7,713 nucleotides of DNA from an uncultured Gammaproteobacteria bacterium (GTDB lineage Bacteria > Pseudomonadota > Gammaproteobacteria > Chromatiales > Chromatiaceae). Shown in pieces: positions 1 through 5,034 of this stretch. The notes below the pieces were generated by a model. It saw nothing but the letters and a program-made list of their open reading frames with translations, was not told the origin of the DNA and did no database searches. The stretch lies in contig CALAZS010000157.1 in the NCBI GenBank assembly GCA_937926265.1, positions 1 to 7,713 on the forward strand, in the 5' to 3' direction. The stretch's first letter is position 1. Each line of letters opens with the position of its first letter. The position numbers and the translations under genes were made by a program.

Positions 1-1
1 G

Positions 2-73
2 GGGAGGGGAGTGCCCAAGGATGAAGAGGAAGGCAGGAAGTGGTATCGGCTTGCCGGATTCGACGAATTCTAA
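2..73 (+). CDS. C-terminal end of a Sel1-like repeat protein (partial)
   Basis: The only open frame entering from the left edge ends at TAA 71-73. Its last residues include GVPKDEEEGRKWYRLAG followed by FDEF and stop. This fits the second half of a Sel1-like repeat, whose consensus is roughly G-x-G-V-x-x-D-x-x-x-A-x-x-W-Y-x-x-A-A; the GVPKD and WYRLA blocks are diagnostic. Such solenoid repeats mediate protein-protein contacts, often in the periplasm or in signalling, but function cannot be read from one repeat. Only 23 residues are visible, and the start, signal peptide and repeat number lie outside the window. The reading rests on one motif, so it is good for family and uninformative for role. 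Confidence 0.72.
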   Translation, partial: GRGVPKDEEEGRKWYRLAGFDEF

Positions 74-76
74 TTT

Positions 77-199
77 AAAATTCTACTCTGATGGCGCCAT
101 ACTGCGTTAAAACTCTCCTCAAAATACTCATTTACTGATTGTAAACTGCGTTTTTTCGTCAAGTTTTGCCTTGTCTTGCACTCATCAGAGCGAATTTTT
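77..199. repeat. Inverted-repeat-bounded, MITE-like intergenic element
   Basis: A stretch of about 122 bp directly after the Sel1 gene is bounded by imperfect inverted arms. The left arm is 77-93 (AAAATTC, TA, CTCTGATG) and the right arm is 183-198 (CATCAGAG, C, GAATTTT); 15 positions pair with one small asymmetric bulge. Inside are the 10-bp palindrome ATGGCGCCAT (91-100), the direct repeat ACTGCGTT (101-108 and 145-152) and a small hairpin TTTAC-TGATT-GTAAA (131-145). It has no coding capacity. This is what a short non-autonomous mobile repeat looks like, but no target-site duplication is clear and only one copy is visible. It could instead be a structured 3' region of the Sel1 transcript. 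Confidence 0.45.
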
Positions 200-228
200 G
201 ATTAAACTAAAAAGAGATAGAAGTAATG

Positions 229-252
229 TCATTCCCGCGTAGGCGGGAATCC
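229..252. repeat. dRS3-like palindromic repeat
   Basis: Positions 231-250 read ATTCCCGCGTAGGCGGGAAT, a perfect 8-bp inverted repeat (ATTCCCGC/GCGGGAAT) around GTAG. It fits the ATTCCC-N8-GGGAAT pattern of the neisserial dRS3 repeat. Similar ATTCCCGC...GCGGGAAT palindromes are scattered between genes in many proteobacteria. It sits beyond the prk terminator, a typical place for such elements. The match is to a pattern recalled from knowledge; copy number in this genome is unknown. Confidence 0.6.
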
Positions 253-254
253 AC

Positions 255-283
255 AAAAAAGGGGCCATTCGGCCCCTTTTTTT
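255..283. terminator. Bidirectional intrinsic terminator
   Basis: GGGGCC-ATTC-GGCCCC (261-276) forms a perfect 6-bp GC stem with a 4-base loop. It is flanked by six A (255-260) and seven T (277-283), so a T-tract follows the stem on either strand. It begins about 25 bases past the prk stop codon on the minus strand, and can also stop transcription coming out of the Sel1-repeat gene on the plus strand. Confidence 0.9.
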
Positions 284-307
284 CATTGTAACGTTAAGTC
301 ACAACGC

Positions 308-1174
308 TTATCTCTCATCCATCATCTGTTCAATGATTGGTGAAAGAATGATTTCCATGGCAAAGCCCATTTTGCCGCCTGGTACGACAATAGTGTTACG
401 ACGGGACATGAATGAGTTATCAAGCATGCTCAGCAGGTAAGGGAAATTAATGTTATGTTTTGCCGGGTCTTTGAAGCGGATAACAATAAAGCTTTCATCC
501 GGTGTTGGAATGTCACGGGCAATGAAAGGGTTTGAAGTATCCACAGTGGCAATACGCTGGAAGTTGATATCAGTGCGTGAGAACTGTGGTGTGATGTAGT
601 TGATGTAGTCCGGCATGCGGCGCATGATGGTGTCTACAGTTGCTTCAGCAGAGTAACCGCGTTCAGCATTGTCACGGTGAATTTTCTGGATCCATTCCAG
701 GTTGACGTTTGGAACAACACCAATACCAAGGTCAACAAATTGTGACACGTCGTGTTCATCTGATTTAGCCAATCCGTGCAGACCTTCGTAGAAAAGTACA
801 TCGGTACCTTCCTCAATTGGCTCCCATGGCGTGAATTCACCCGGTTTTTTGTCAATTCCCAGGCGGGCATTATGCTCTGCAGCTTCTTCTTCGCTGTGGA
901 GATAGTAGCGTTTTTCACCGGTACCGGTTTCGCCGTAGGTTTTGAAAAGTTCTTCAAGTTTGTCGAAGCGGTTGGCATTGGCGCCAAAGTGGCTCATACC
1001 TTCTGCGACTTTTTCACGCATTTCAACACGGTTGTAACGGTGGTAGCTGTCACCTTCAACGATAGCGGCCTTGATGCCGTCACGGTAGAAAATATGCTCG
1101 AAAGCGCGTTTTACAGTTGTCGTTCCCGCACCGGATGAACCGGTAATTGCAATAACAGGATGTTGATTTGACAT
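308..1174 (-). CDS. prk: Phosphoribulokinase, class I (Calvin cycle)
   Basis: This enzyme phosphorylates ribulose 5-phosphate with ATP to ribulose 1,5-bisphosphate, the RuBisCO substrate, in the cytoplasm. At 288 aa it has the usual length of the class I proteobacterial enzyme. The P-loop GSSGAGTTT spans residues 12-20. Counterparts of the Rhodobacter sphaeroides catalytic and substrate residues are visible: D42, H45, R49, E130, K164, R167, D168 and R172. The conserved blocks VVPNVNLEWIQK, ITPQFSRTDINFQR, TVDTSNPF and VVPGGKMGFAME are present. The segment with HNARLG and KPGEFTPWE resembles enzymes of chemoautotrophic gammaproteobacteria as I recall them, more than the E. coli PrkB paralogue. 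The ATG at 1174 has GAGGA about 9 bases upstream. The gene appears monocistronic: its own upstream region and a strong terminator after it, with no other cbb gene adjacent. A non-autotrophic PrkB-type role is a less likely alternative. Confidence 0.93.
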   Translation of the reverse strand: MSNQHPVIAITGSSGAGTTTVKRAFEHIFYRDGIKAAIVEGDSYHRYNRVEMREKVAEGMSHFGANANRFDKLEELFKTYGETGTGEKRYYLHSEEEAAEHNARLGIDKKPGEFTPWEPIEEGTDVLFYEGLHGLAKSDEHDVSQFVDLGIGVVPNVNLEWIQKIHRDNAERGYSAEATVDTIMRRMPDYINYITPQFSRTDINFQRIATVDTSNPFIARDIPTPDESFIVIRFKDPAKHNINFPYLLSMLDNSFMSRRNTIVVPGGKMGFAMEIILSPIIEQMMDER

Positions 1175-1280
1175 AGCAATAATCCTCGATTTTTCGATTT
1201 AGAATTCTGTTGGTCAGTCCAGGAACCTGCCCAGGCAATCTACCCAGCAAAAGCAGCCCATCTGGCGACCGTGACGCGCG

Positions 1281-1289
1281 ACTATATCA
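1281..1289 (-). promoter_or_regulatory. Candidate extended -10 promoter of prk
   Basis: On the minus strand this reads TGA-TATAGT, an extended -10 (TGn) plus a -10 hexamer matching TATAAT at five of six positions. A start about seven bases downstream gives a leader of about 100 bases before the prk ATG. No good -35 lies at 17 bp (TGGGCG there), which is common for extended -10 promoters and fits a need for an activator. This is inferred from motifs only. Confidence 0.42.
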
Positions 1290-1294
1290 CAGCT

Positions 1295-1324
1295 TGTCAA
1301 AATCGCCCATGAGAGGTGTCAAAA
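1295..1324 (-). promoter_or_regulatory. TTTTGACA direct-repeat pair upstream of prk
   Basis: On the minus strand TTTTGACA occurs twice as an exact direct repeat (1317-1324 and 1295-1302), with start-to-start distance 22 bp, close to two helical turns. The pair lies immediately upstream of, and partly within, the expected -35/-10 spacer of the prk promoter candidate. Direct repeats on one DNA face suggest an operator for an activator or repressor. CbbR, a LysR-type regulator of Calvin genes, is the obvious candidate by context, but the motif is not a clear CbbR T-N11-A site. Each copy also contains TTGACA, so one may simply be an alternative -35. Confidence 0.35.
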
Positions 1325-1350
1325 ACGTGGTTCGAGCAATAGTCACCTGT

Positions 1351-1375
1351 TGAGTATTAAGATGATTAATACTTA
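1351..1375 (-). other. AT-rich hairpin overlapping the stop codon of the small membrane protein gene
   Basis: AGTATTAA-GATGA-TTAATACT (1353-1373) is a perfect 8-bp inverted repeat with a 5-base loop, extendable by a G-U and an A-U pair to 1351-1375. It overlaps the TAA at 1373-1375 of the upstream minus-strand gene. There is no T-tract after it, so it is not a classical terminator. It may stabilise the 3' end of the mRNA or be an AT-rich binding palindrome. Confidence 0.4.
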
Positions 1376-1783
1376 TTCTGAGGCCTTGTAAGCATTTAAT
1401 TGAGCCTGTAAATCCTCGTTTTCGGCAGTGAGAGCGTCGATTTTTTCCTGCAGAAAGGGGTTGTCCCTGGCCTGTTGCAGCTGGATTTTGAGTAATTCCA
1501 CTTCTTCGAGTTGATCACCTGCCAAATTATCTGATTGATTACCTGGCTGATTATCTAACTGATCAGCAGAAGCAGGGGCTGATTCGGCTTTGGCGCTTTT
1601 TGAGCTATCCTCGAGGGCTTGAATCTGCTTATTCTGCAGGCTGAGCTGTGTCTGCAGTTTATCAACCAGCTTTTGTTTTTTTCGACAGCTCAGGCGCCAG
1701 CCAATAGCGAGGAAAACGATAATCAGTATCAGCAGGATAATCAGTTCAATTGTCAGGACTACTGCCCAGCTTGGCACTGACAC
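1373..1783 (-). CDS. Unrecognised single-pass membrane protein with coiled coils
   Basis: I do not recognise a family for this 136-aa protein. Residues 7-30 form one strongly hydrophobic helix rich in I, L and V, followed by the basic stretch CRKKQK (33-38). This predicts a short outside N-terminus and a cytoplasmic C-terminus by the positive-inside rule. Residues 37-60 and about 91-133 are heptad-like, rich in L, Q, E and K, and should form coiled coils. They are separated by a polar Ser/Ala/Asp/Asn/Gln linker that holds a tandem octapeptide repeat (74-93). The start is GTG at 1783, with GGGGA about 8 bases upstream. The GTG at codon 3 is a possible alternative. It resembles ZapG/YhcB only in architecture (N-terminal helix plus coiled coil, about 130 aa), not in sequence. 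It lies after the operon terminator at 1877-1905, so it probably has its own promoter; no convincing one is seen. Confidence 0.7.
   Translation of the reverse strand: MSVPSWAVVLTIELIILLILIIVFLAIGWRLSCRKKQKLVDKLQTQLSLQNKQIQALEDSSKSAKAESAPASADQLDNQPGNQSDNLAGDQLEEVELLKIQLQQARDNPFLQEKIDALTAENEDLQAQLNAYKASE
1505..1564 (-). repeat. In-frame 24-bp tandem repeat (2.5 copies)
   Basis: Inside the small membrane protein gene, three consecutive 24-bp phases encode DQLDNQPG (1541-1564), NQSDNLAG (1517-1540) and the partial DQLE (1505-1516). Each unit follows [DN]-Q-x-D-N-x-x-G, and each full unit shares GATAAT in the middle and CAGGT or similar at the end. The period keeps the reading frame, so copy-number change would only lengthen the linker between the two coiled coils. 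Confidence 0.65.
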
Positions 1784-1876
1784 GCTATTTCCCCTTTTTC
1801 TGATTTTCTCGTCATATCGAATAAGTTTTGCGTTGGATTAAGCACGAAATAAATTACCCTAATTTATCCAAATTGC

Positions 1877-1905
1877 AAAAAAATAACCGGACATTTGCCC
1901 GGCTT
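1877..1905 (-). terminator. Intrinsic terminator of the lpoA operon
   Basis: On the minus strand, CCGGGC-AAAT-GTCCGG (1902-1887) forms a 6-bp stem with one G-U pair and a tetraloop. It is followed by TTA and seven T (1883-1877). It lies about 70 bases after the stop codon of the FAD oxidase gene and separates that operon from the small membrane protein gene downstream. Confidence 0.82.
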
Positions 1906-1971
1906 TGTTGCGTTGATGCTGAGGTTCTGTGCCCGCCAACCGCATTGCTGACCGATTCAACAACAGGAATT

Positions 1972-3378
1972 TTATCGGGGTAGGGTTTTTCCGGTATTTA
2001 AAATATTTCCCGGGTCAAACTGTTTCTTGATTTGCCACATTAACGCCAGGGCATGCTGGTCCAGTTCCATTCCAACGTAATCACGCTTCACCAGGCCAAC
2101 TCCATGTTCACCGGACAGGGTGCCCTCCAGTTCAAGCACAAGTTCAAAAACTGCCTTGAGACAGGCATCTTTGTTTTGTGTATGTGTTGGGTTTTCCGGA
2201 TCTATTAGCATGTTGACGTGCAGGTTGCCGTTTCCGGCATGCCCGAAGTTGACAATCTGAATCCCGTATTTGCCGGAAATTTTTTCAAGGCCGGTTACCA
2301 GTTCCGGTATTTTTGAAACCGGTACTGCAACATCTTCATTGATTTTGGCCGGGGCAATATTGCGAAGTGCCGGCGACAGCGCTTTGCGGGTTTTCCAGAG
2401 TTTTTCAATTTCTTCAGGTGTGTCAGCTGATTCGAATGACACCAGGCCATCGAGATTGCAGGCCTGTTTTATAGCCTCTTTGGCACCGGGCAGACTCGAT
2501 TCATTGCCATCCATCTCAATCATCAGAATGGCTTTAACTTTTTCATCAAGACCAAGGTCTGAATAGTTGCGCACCATGCCAATGGCTGCCTCATCCATCA
2601 TTTCCAGTGCATAAGGCGTTTCCGGCTGTGCCATGATCGCTGATACGGCTTTTGCTGCAGAATTGATCGAATCGAAACCTGCCTGCAATGTAATTTTGCT
2701 CTGCGGAAGTGGCAGTATTTTCAGCGTTGCCTCGGTGATGATGCCTAGAGTGCCTTCTGAACCAACCATTAACCTGGTTAGATCATAGCCAACCACACCT
2801 TTGGAGGTTTTAACGCCGGTCCTGAATTTTTTTCCAGTGCCATCAATCGCGCTTAAACCCAGCGTGTTTTCCCTGGGAGTGCCGTATTTAACTGCCCTCG
2901 GACCTGCCGAGTTATAGGCAAGGTTGCCACCAATAGTGCAGTTCGGTGCGCTGGTCGGGTCGGGCGGCCAGAAAAAGCCTTTTTCAGCCAATGCATCCTG
3001 AAGTTGCTGGTTTAAAACGCCCGGCTGTACCACGGCGTAACGGTTGTCGGTATTTATTTCCAGAATGTTGTTCATTCTTTCAAAAGAAATAACGATGCCG
3101 CCGTGGTCCGGAACGGTTGCCCCGGTAGTGCCTGTACCGCGACCACGGGCTGTTACAGGAATGTTTTCCTGGTGACAGAGGCTTATAATAATTTCCAGCT
3201 GCTCATCAGATTCCGGTAATAAAACAGCCTGTGGGATTGCCTGCAATTTGCTGTTGTCATAGCCATAGGCAATACACTCAGCAGTATCGGTAAGAATATT
3301 GGAACGGCCTACTATGACCCCGAATTGATCCAGAAGGTCTGAGCGGAGTGAGTTATTCGGCTTGTCTGGGTCACTCAT
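1972..3378 (-). CDS. FAD-binding 2-hydroxyacid oxidase/dehydrogenase (GlcD / D-lactate dehydrogenase family)
   Basis: This 468-aa protein is a full-length member of the family with an N-terminal FAD-binding PCMH domain (about 40-220) and a C-terminal FAD-oxidase domain (about 225-465). It should oxidise a D-2-hydroxyacid such as D-lactate, glycolate or D-2-hydroxyglutarate to the 2-oxoacid using FAD. FAD-site features are VTARGRGTGTTGAT (75-88), CTIGGNLAYNSAGP (147-160) and GYDLTRLMVGSEGTLG (197-212). The C-terminal signatures are NFGHAGNGNLH (377-387) and LSGEHGVG (421-428), whose histidines sit in the substrate/metal site. There is no signal peptide or membrane helix, so it is soluble or peripheral. 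It begins 17 bases after the dolP stop and is the last gene of the operon. GlcE and GlcF partners are not visible, which favours a single-subunit enzyme. The substrate cannot be decided from sequence alone. The ribosome site before the ATG is weak (AGGTCAGGT). Confidence 0.88.
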   Translation of the reverse strand: MSDPDKPNNSLRSDLLDQFGVIVGRSNILTDTAECIAYGYDNSKLQAIPQAVLLPESDEQLEIIISLCHQENIPVTARGRGTGTTGATVPDHGGIVISFERMNNILEINTDNRYAVVQPGVLNQQLQDALAEKGFFWPPDPTSAPNCTIGGNLAYNSAGPRAVKYGTPRENTLGLSAIDGTGKKFRTGVKTSKGVVGYDLTRLMVGSEGTLGIITEATLKILPLPQSKITLQAGFDSINSAAKAVSAIMAQPETPYALEMMDEAAIGMVRNYSDLGLDEKVKAILMIEMDGNESSLPGAKEAIKQACNLDGLVSFESADTPEEIEKLWKTRKALSPALRNIAPAKINEDVAVPVSKIPELVTGLEKISGKYGIQIVNFGHAGNGNLHVNMLIDPENPTHTQNKDACLKAVFELVLELEGTLSGEHGVGLVKRDYVGMELDQHALALMWQIKKQFDPGNILNTGKTLPR

Positions 3379-3395
3379 GAGTGACCTGACCTGGA

Positions 3396-3983
3396 CTAGT
3401 CAACGTATTCAAAGACTTTAACAACGTGCTTAACCCCGCTCACGTATCTGACTTCGTCCGAGGCTTTCCGGCCTTCCTCGCGGGTGACAATCCCCATCAG
3501 AAAAACCGTGCCCTGTGATGTCACGACCTTTATCCGGGTCGGGTCAAAATCAGGCAGGTCGACATTGAACATTGCCAGTTTTGCCCGGCTGGTCAGGTAA
3601 ACATCGCTGGTTGATTCAGTAAAGGTTCTTTCCGAGCCAATTAGCACATGGTTAAAAACTTTTTTAACGCGGGGTAAACGACTGACCATGTCGGCAAACT
3701 TTAGTACCACTTCCTGTGATTCTGCCTGGCCGGTCAGCAGAACAGTCAGGTTGTAACTGGTAATTGAGATATTGCTGTGTTCACTTATATCTGGATGATC
3801 ATATAGAAGTTTGACTGCGTTTAATTCAATTTCCTGGTCATCAATAACAACACCGGTTGTTCTGCGGTCGTGAACAACTGCTGCGCCTGCCGCTATGCCG
3901 CCTACGACAGCAGTGGCGCAGCCTGAAAGGTTTGCCATAGAGATGCTGATAAGAATAATTGTCAGAAGAGTTTTGTTTCGCAT
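3396..3983 (-). CDS. dolP: DolP (YraP) outer-membrane BON-domain lipoprotein
   Basis: The 195-aa precursor starts with a lipoprotein signal: basic MRNK, a hydrophobic stretch, and lipobox L-S-G-C with the lipidated Cys at 22. Residues after it (ATAVV, then DDRR-like HDRRTTG) match the E. coli YraP N-terminus in pattern. Two BON domains follow, about 52-116 and 127-195. They share the repeated ending VLLTGQAES / VFLMGIVTREE and the closing helix-strand RVKKVFNHV / GVKHVVKVFEYV. In E. coli, DolP binds anionic phospholipid and localises to division sites, supporting outer-membrane integrity and septal peptidoglycan hydrolase activation. The start overlaps the diaA stop by one base (TAATG), indicating translational coupling, and GGAA lies upstream. 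The position directly after diaA is the same as in E. coli. Confidence 0.9.
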   Translation of the reverse strand: MRNKTLLTIILISISMANLSGCATAVVGGIAAGAAVVHDRRTTGVVIDDQEIELNAVKLLYDHPDISEHSNISITSYNLTVLLTGQAESQEVVLKFADMVSRLPRVKKVFNHVLIGSERTFTESTSDVYLTSRAKLAMFNVDLPDFDPTRIKVVTSQGTVFLMGIVTREEGRKASDEVRYVSGVKHVVKVFEYVD

Positions 3984-4573
3984 TATTCGGTTCCAAGTAA
4001 TTGAGTATCTATAAGTCCGCAGAGGCAGTGTATGACCAGTAAGTGCACTTCCTGAATCCTGGCGGTAACATCAGAAGGCACCTGAATTTCGATATCCATG
4101 TCATTTAAAATGGTATGTACCTCGCCGCCACCTTTTCCAGTCAGAGCTATAACCCCAACATCCTGTTCGTGGGCGGCTTCAATCGCAGCAATAATATTGG
4201 ATGAGTTGCCACTGGTGGAAATCGCCAGTAACAGGTCACCGGGGTGACCCAGTGCCCTGACCTGCTTGGCAAAAATTTCATCGAAGCTGTAATCATTGCC
4301 AATAGATGTAACTGTTGAAGAGTCTGTCGACAGTGCTAGGGCTGGCAGACCGGGCCTTTCCCTGTCAAAACGGTTAAGCATTTGAGAAGAAAAATGTTGG
4401 GCATCGGCTGCTGAGCCGCCATTGCCACATGAAAAAATCTTACTGCCCTGCATTAAACGGCTGACGATATGTTCAGCTGCGCGGGTGATAGGTTTGGCCA
4501 ATGTTTCCATGGCAAGCATCTTGGTTTGAATGCTGTCCTGGAAATACGATTTTGTAAGATCCTCAAGTGTCAT
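3983..4573 (-). CDS. diaA: DiaA-type SIS-domain protein, DnaA initiator-associating factor
   Basis: The SIS fold is complete: SCGNGGSAADAQHF (48-61, numbering from the chosen start), LAISTSGNS (116-124), ALTGKGGG (143-150) and RIQEVHLLVIH (172-182). I chose ATG 4573 (196 aa, the length of E. coli DiaA) because AAGAG lies about 6-10 bases upstream. The ATG at 4600, nine codons earlier, has no ribosome site. DiaA tetramers bind DnaA and promote ordered assembly at oriC. The alternative is GmhA, sedoheptulose-7-phosphate isomerase. GmhA's catalytic Glu in HFAEEL is here Gln in HFSSQM, while NRF, ERPxLPA and KQVRALGH are DiaA-like, so isomerase activity is doubtful. E. coli DiaA uses Leu190-Phe191 for DnaA; here the matching end is QLLGTE, so Phe is Leu. 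Gene order yraN-diaA-dolP supports the call. Confidence 0.87.
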   Translation of the reverse strand: MTLEDLTKSYFQDSIQTKMLAMETLAKPITRAAEHIVSRLMQGSKIFSCGNGGSAADAQHFSSQMLNRFDRERPGLPALALSTDSSTVTSIGNDYSFDEIFAKQVRALGHPGDLLLAISTSGNSSNIIAAIEAAHEQDVGVIALTGKGGGEVHTILNDMDIEIQVPSDVTARIQEVHLLVIHCLCGLIDTQLLGTE

Positions 4574-4622
4574 GCAGTTCTCTTTAGTGTTATTTAGCAT
4601 TCAATGTTACTAAACAGGCACC

Positions 4623-4994
4623 CTATGTTATTAGAAATGCATTTTTTATCCAGTCTATTTTGAGGTCGCCCTGGAACTCTTTTGGGTCTCCGCTCATGGC
4701 GACAACATCAAACCGGCAGGCTCTGTTTGTGTGGGAAGGGTTGGCTTTTAAAAATACACTAGCGGCAATTGCCAGGTGTTTTTGTTTTTTGAAGTTAACC
4801 ATTTCTGCGGCACTGCCAAACGTTGAGTGCTTGCGATATTTTACTTCGGCAAATACCAGTACCTGGTTATCAAGTAATACCAGGTCCAGTTCACCGCGAT
4901 AAACCTGGTAGTTGGTGGTAAGAAGTTTTAATCCCTGTTTTACCAGGTATTCTGCAGCAATTTTTTCATAATGCTGTCCCTGCTTTCTGCTCAT
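4623..4994 (-). CDS. yraN: YraN, UPF0102 endonuclease-like protein
   Basis: The 123-aa length is typical of the UPF0102 family, which has a restriction-endonuclease-like (PD-(D/E)XK) core. The signature is visible: the N-terminal helix with G-x-x-Y-E-K-I-A-A-E-Y-L, then RGELDLVLLD (33-42; E35, D37), VFAEVKYR (47-54; E50, K52) and RFDVVAM (94-100; D96). E35, D37, E50 and K52 are the predicted metal/catalytic set. The physiological role is not firmly known; links to DNA uptake or Holliday-junction-type processing have been suggested for homologues. It follows lpoA by 40 bases and precedes diaA by 49 bases from the chosen start, as in E. coli. The ATG at 4994 has AGGA about 8 bases upstream inside a small hairpin. 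Confidence 0.92.
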   Translation of the reverse strand: MSRKQGQHYEKIAAEYLVKQGLKLLTTNYQVYRGELDLVLLDNQVLVFAEVKYRKHSTFGSAAEMVNFKKQKHLAIAASVFLKANPSHTNRACRFDVVAMSGDPKEFQGDLKIDWIKNAFLIT

Positions 4995-5009
4995 TGAAAA
5001 TCCTTTTCA
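4995..5009 (-). promoter_or_regulatory. Hairpin enclosing the yraN ribosome binding site
   Basis: On the minus strand, TGAAAA-GGA-TTTTCA is a perfect 6-bp inverted repeat with a 3-base loop, ending directly before the yraN ATG. The Shine-Dalgarno core AAGGA straddles the left arm and loop. The stem is mostly A-U, so it should be weak and open easily; temperature-sensitive or coupling-dependent translation is possible but speculative. Confidence 0.4.
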
Positions 5010-5034
5010 TGATGCTGTTAATGATTAGTTTAAG

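Noticed and set aside
634..987. 117-codon open frame on - in another frame of prk
   Set aside because: Same strand as prk but out of frame, with Asn/Thr/Lys-rich unstructured composition; a shadow of the real gene.
776..1138. 120-codon open frame on + inside prk
   Set aside because: It lies wholly antisense to a clearly conserved phosphoribulokinase, has no ribosome site, and its hydrophobic composition mirrors the prk codons.
1175..1372. A tRNA or structured ncRNA upstream of prk
   Set aside because: No cloverleaf or recognisable RNA fold is seen; only promoter-like signals and the direct repeats stand out.
1353..1373. Intrinsic terminator after the small membrane protein gene
   Set aside because: The stem is AT-only apart from one pair and no T-tract follows on the minus strand; kept only as a hairpin.
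2270..2566. 98-codon open frame on + inside the FAD oxidase gene
   Set aside because: Antisense to a full-length conserved flavoprotein; no family features.
4574..4600. Longer N-terminus for DiaA from ATG 4600
   Set aside because: No Shine-Dalgarno before it, while ATG 4573 has AAGAG at suitable distance and gives exactly the E. coli DiaA length.
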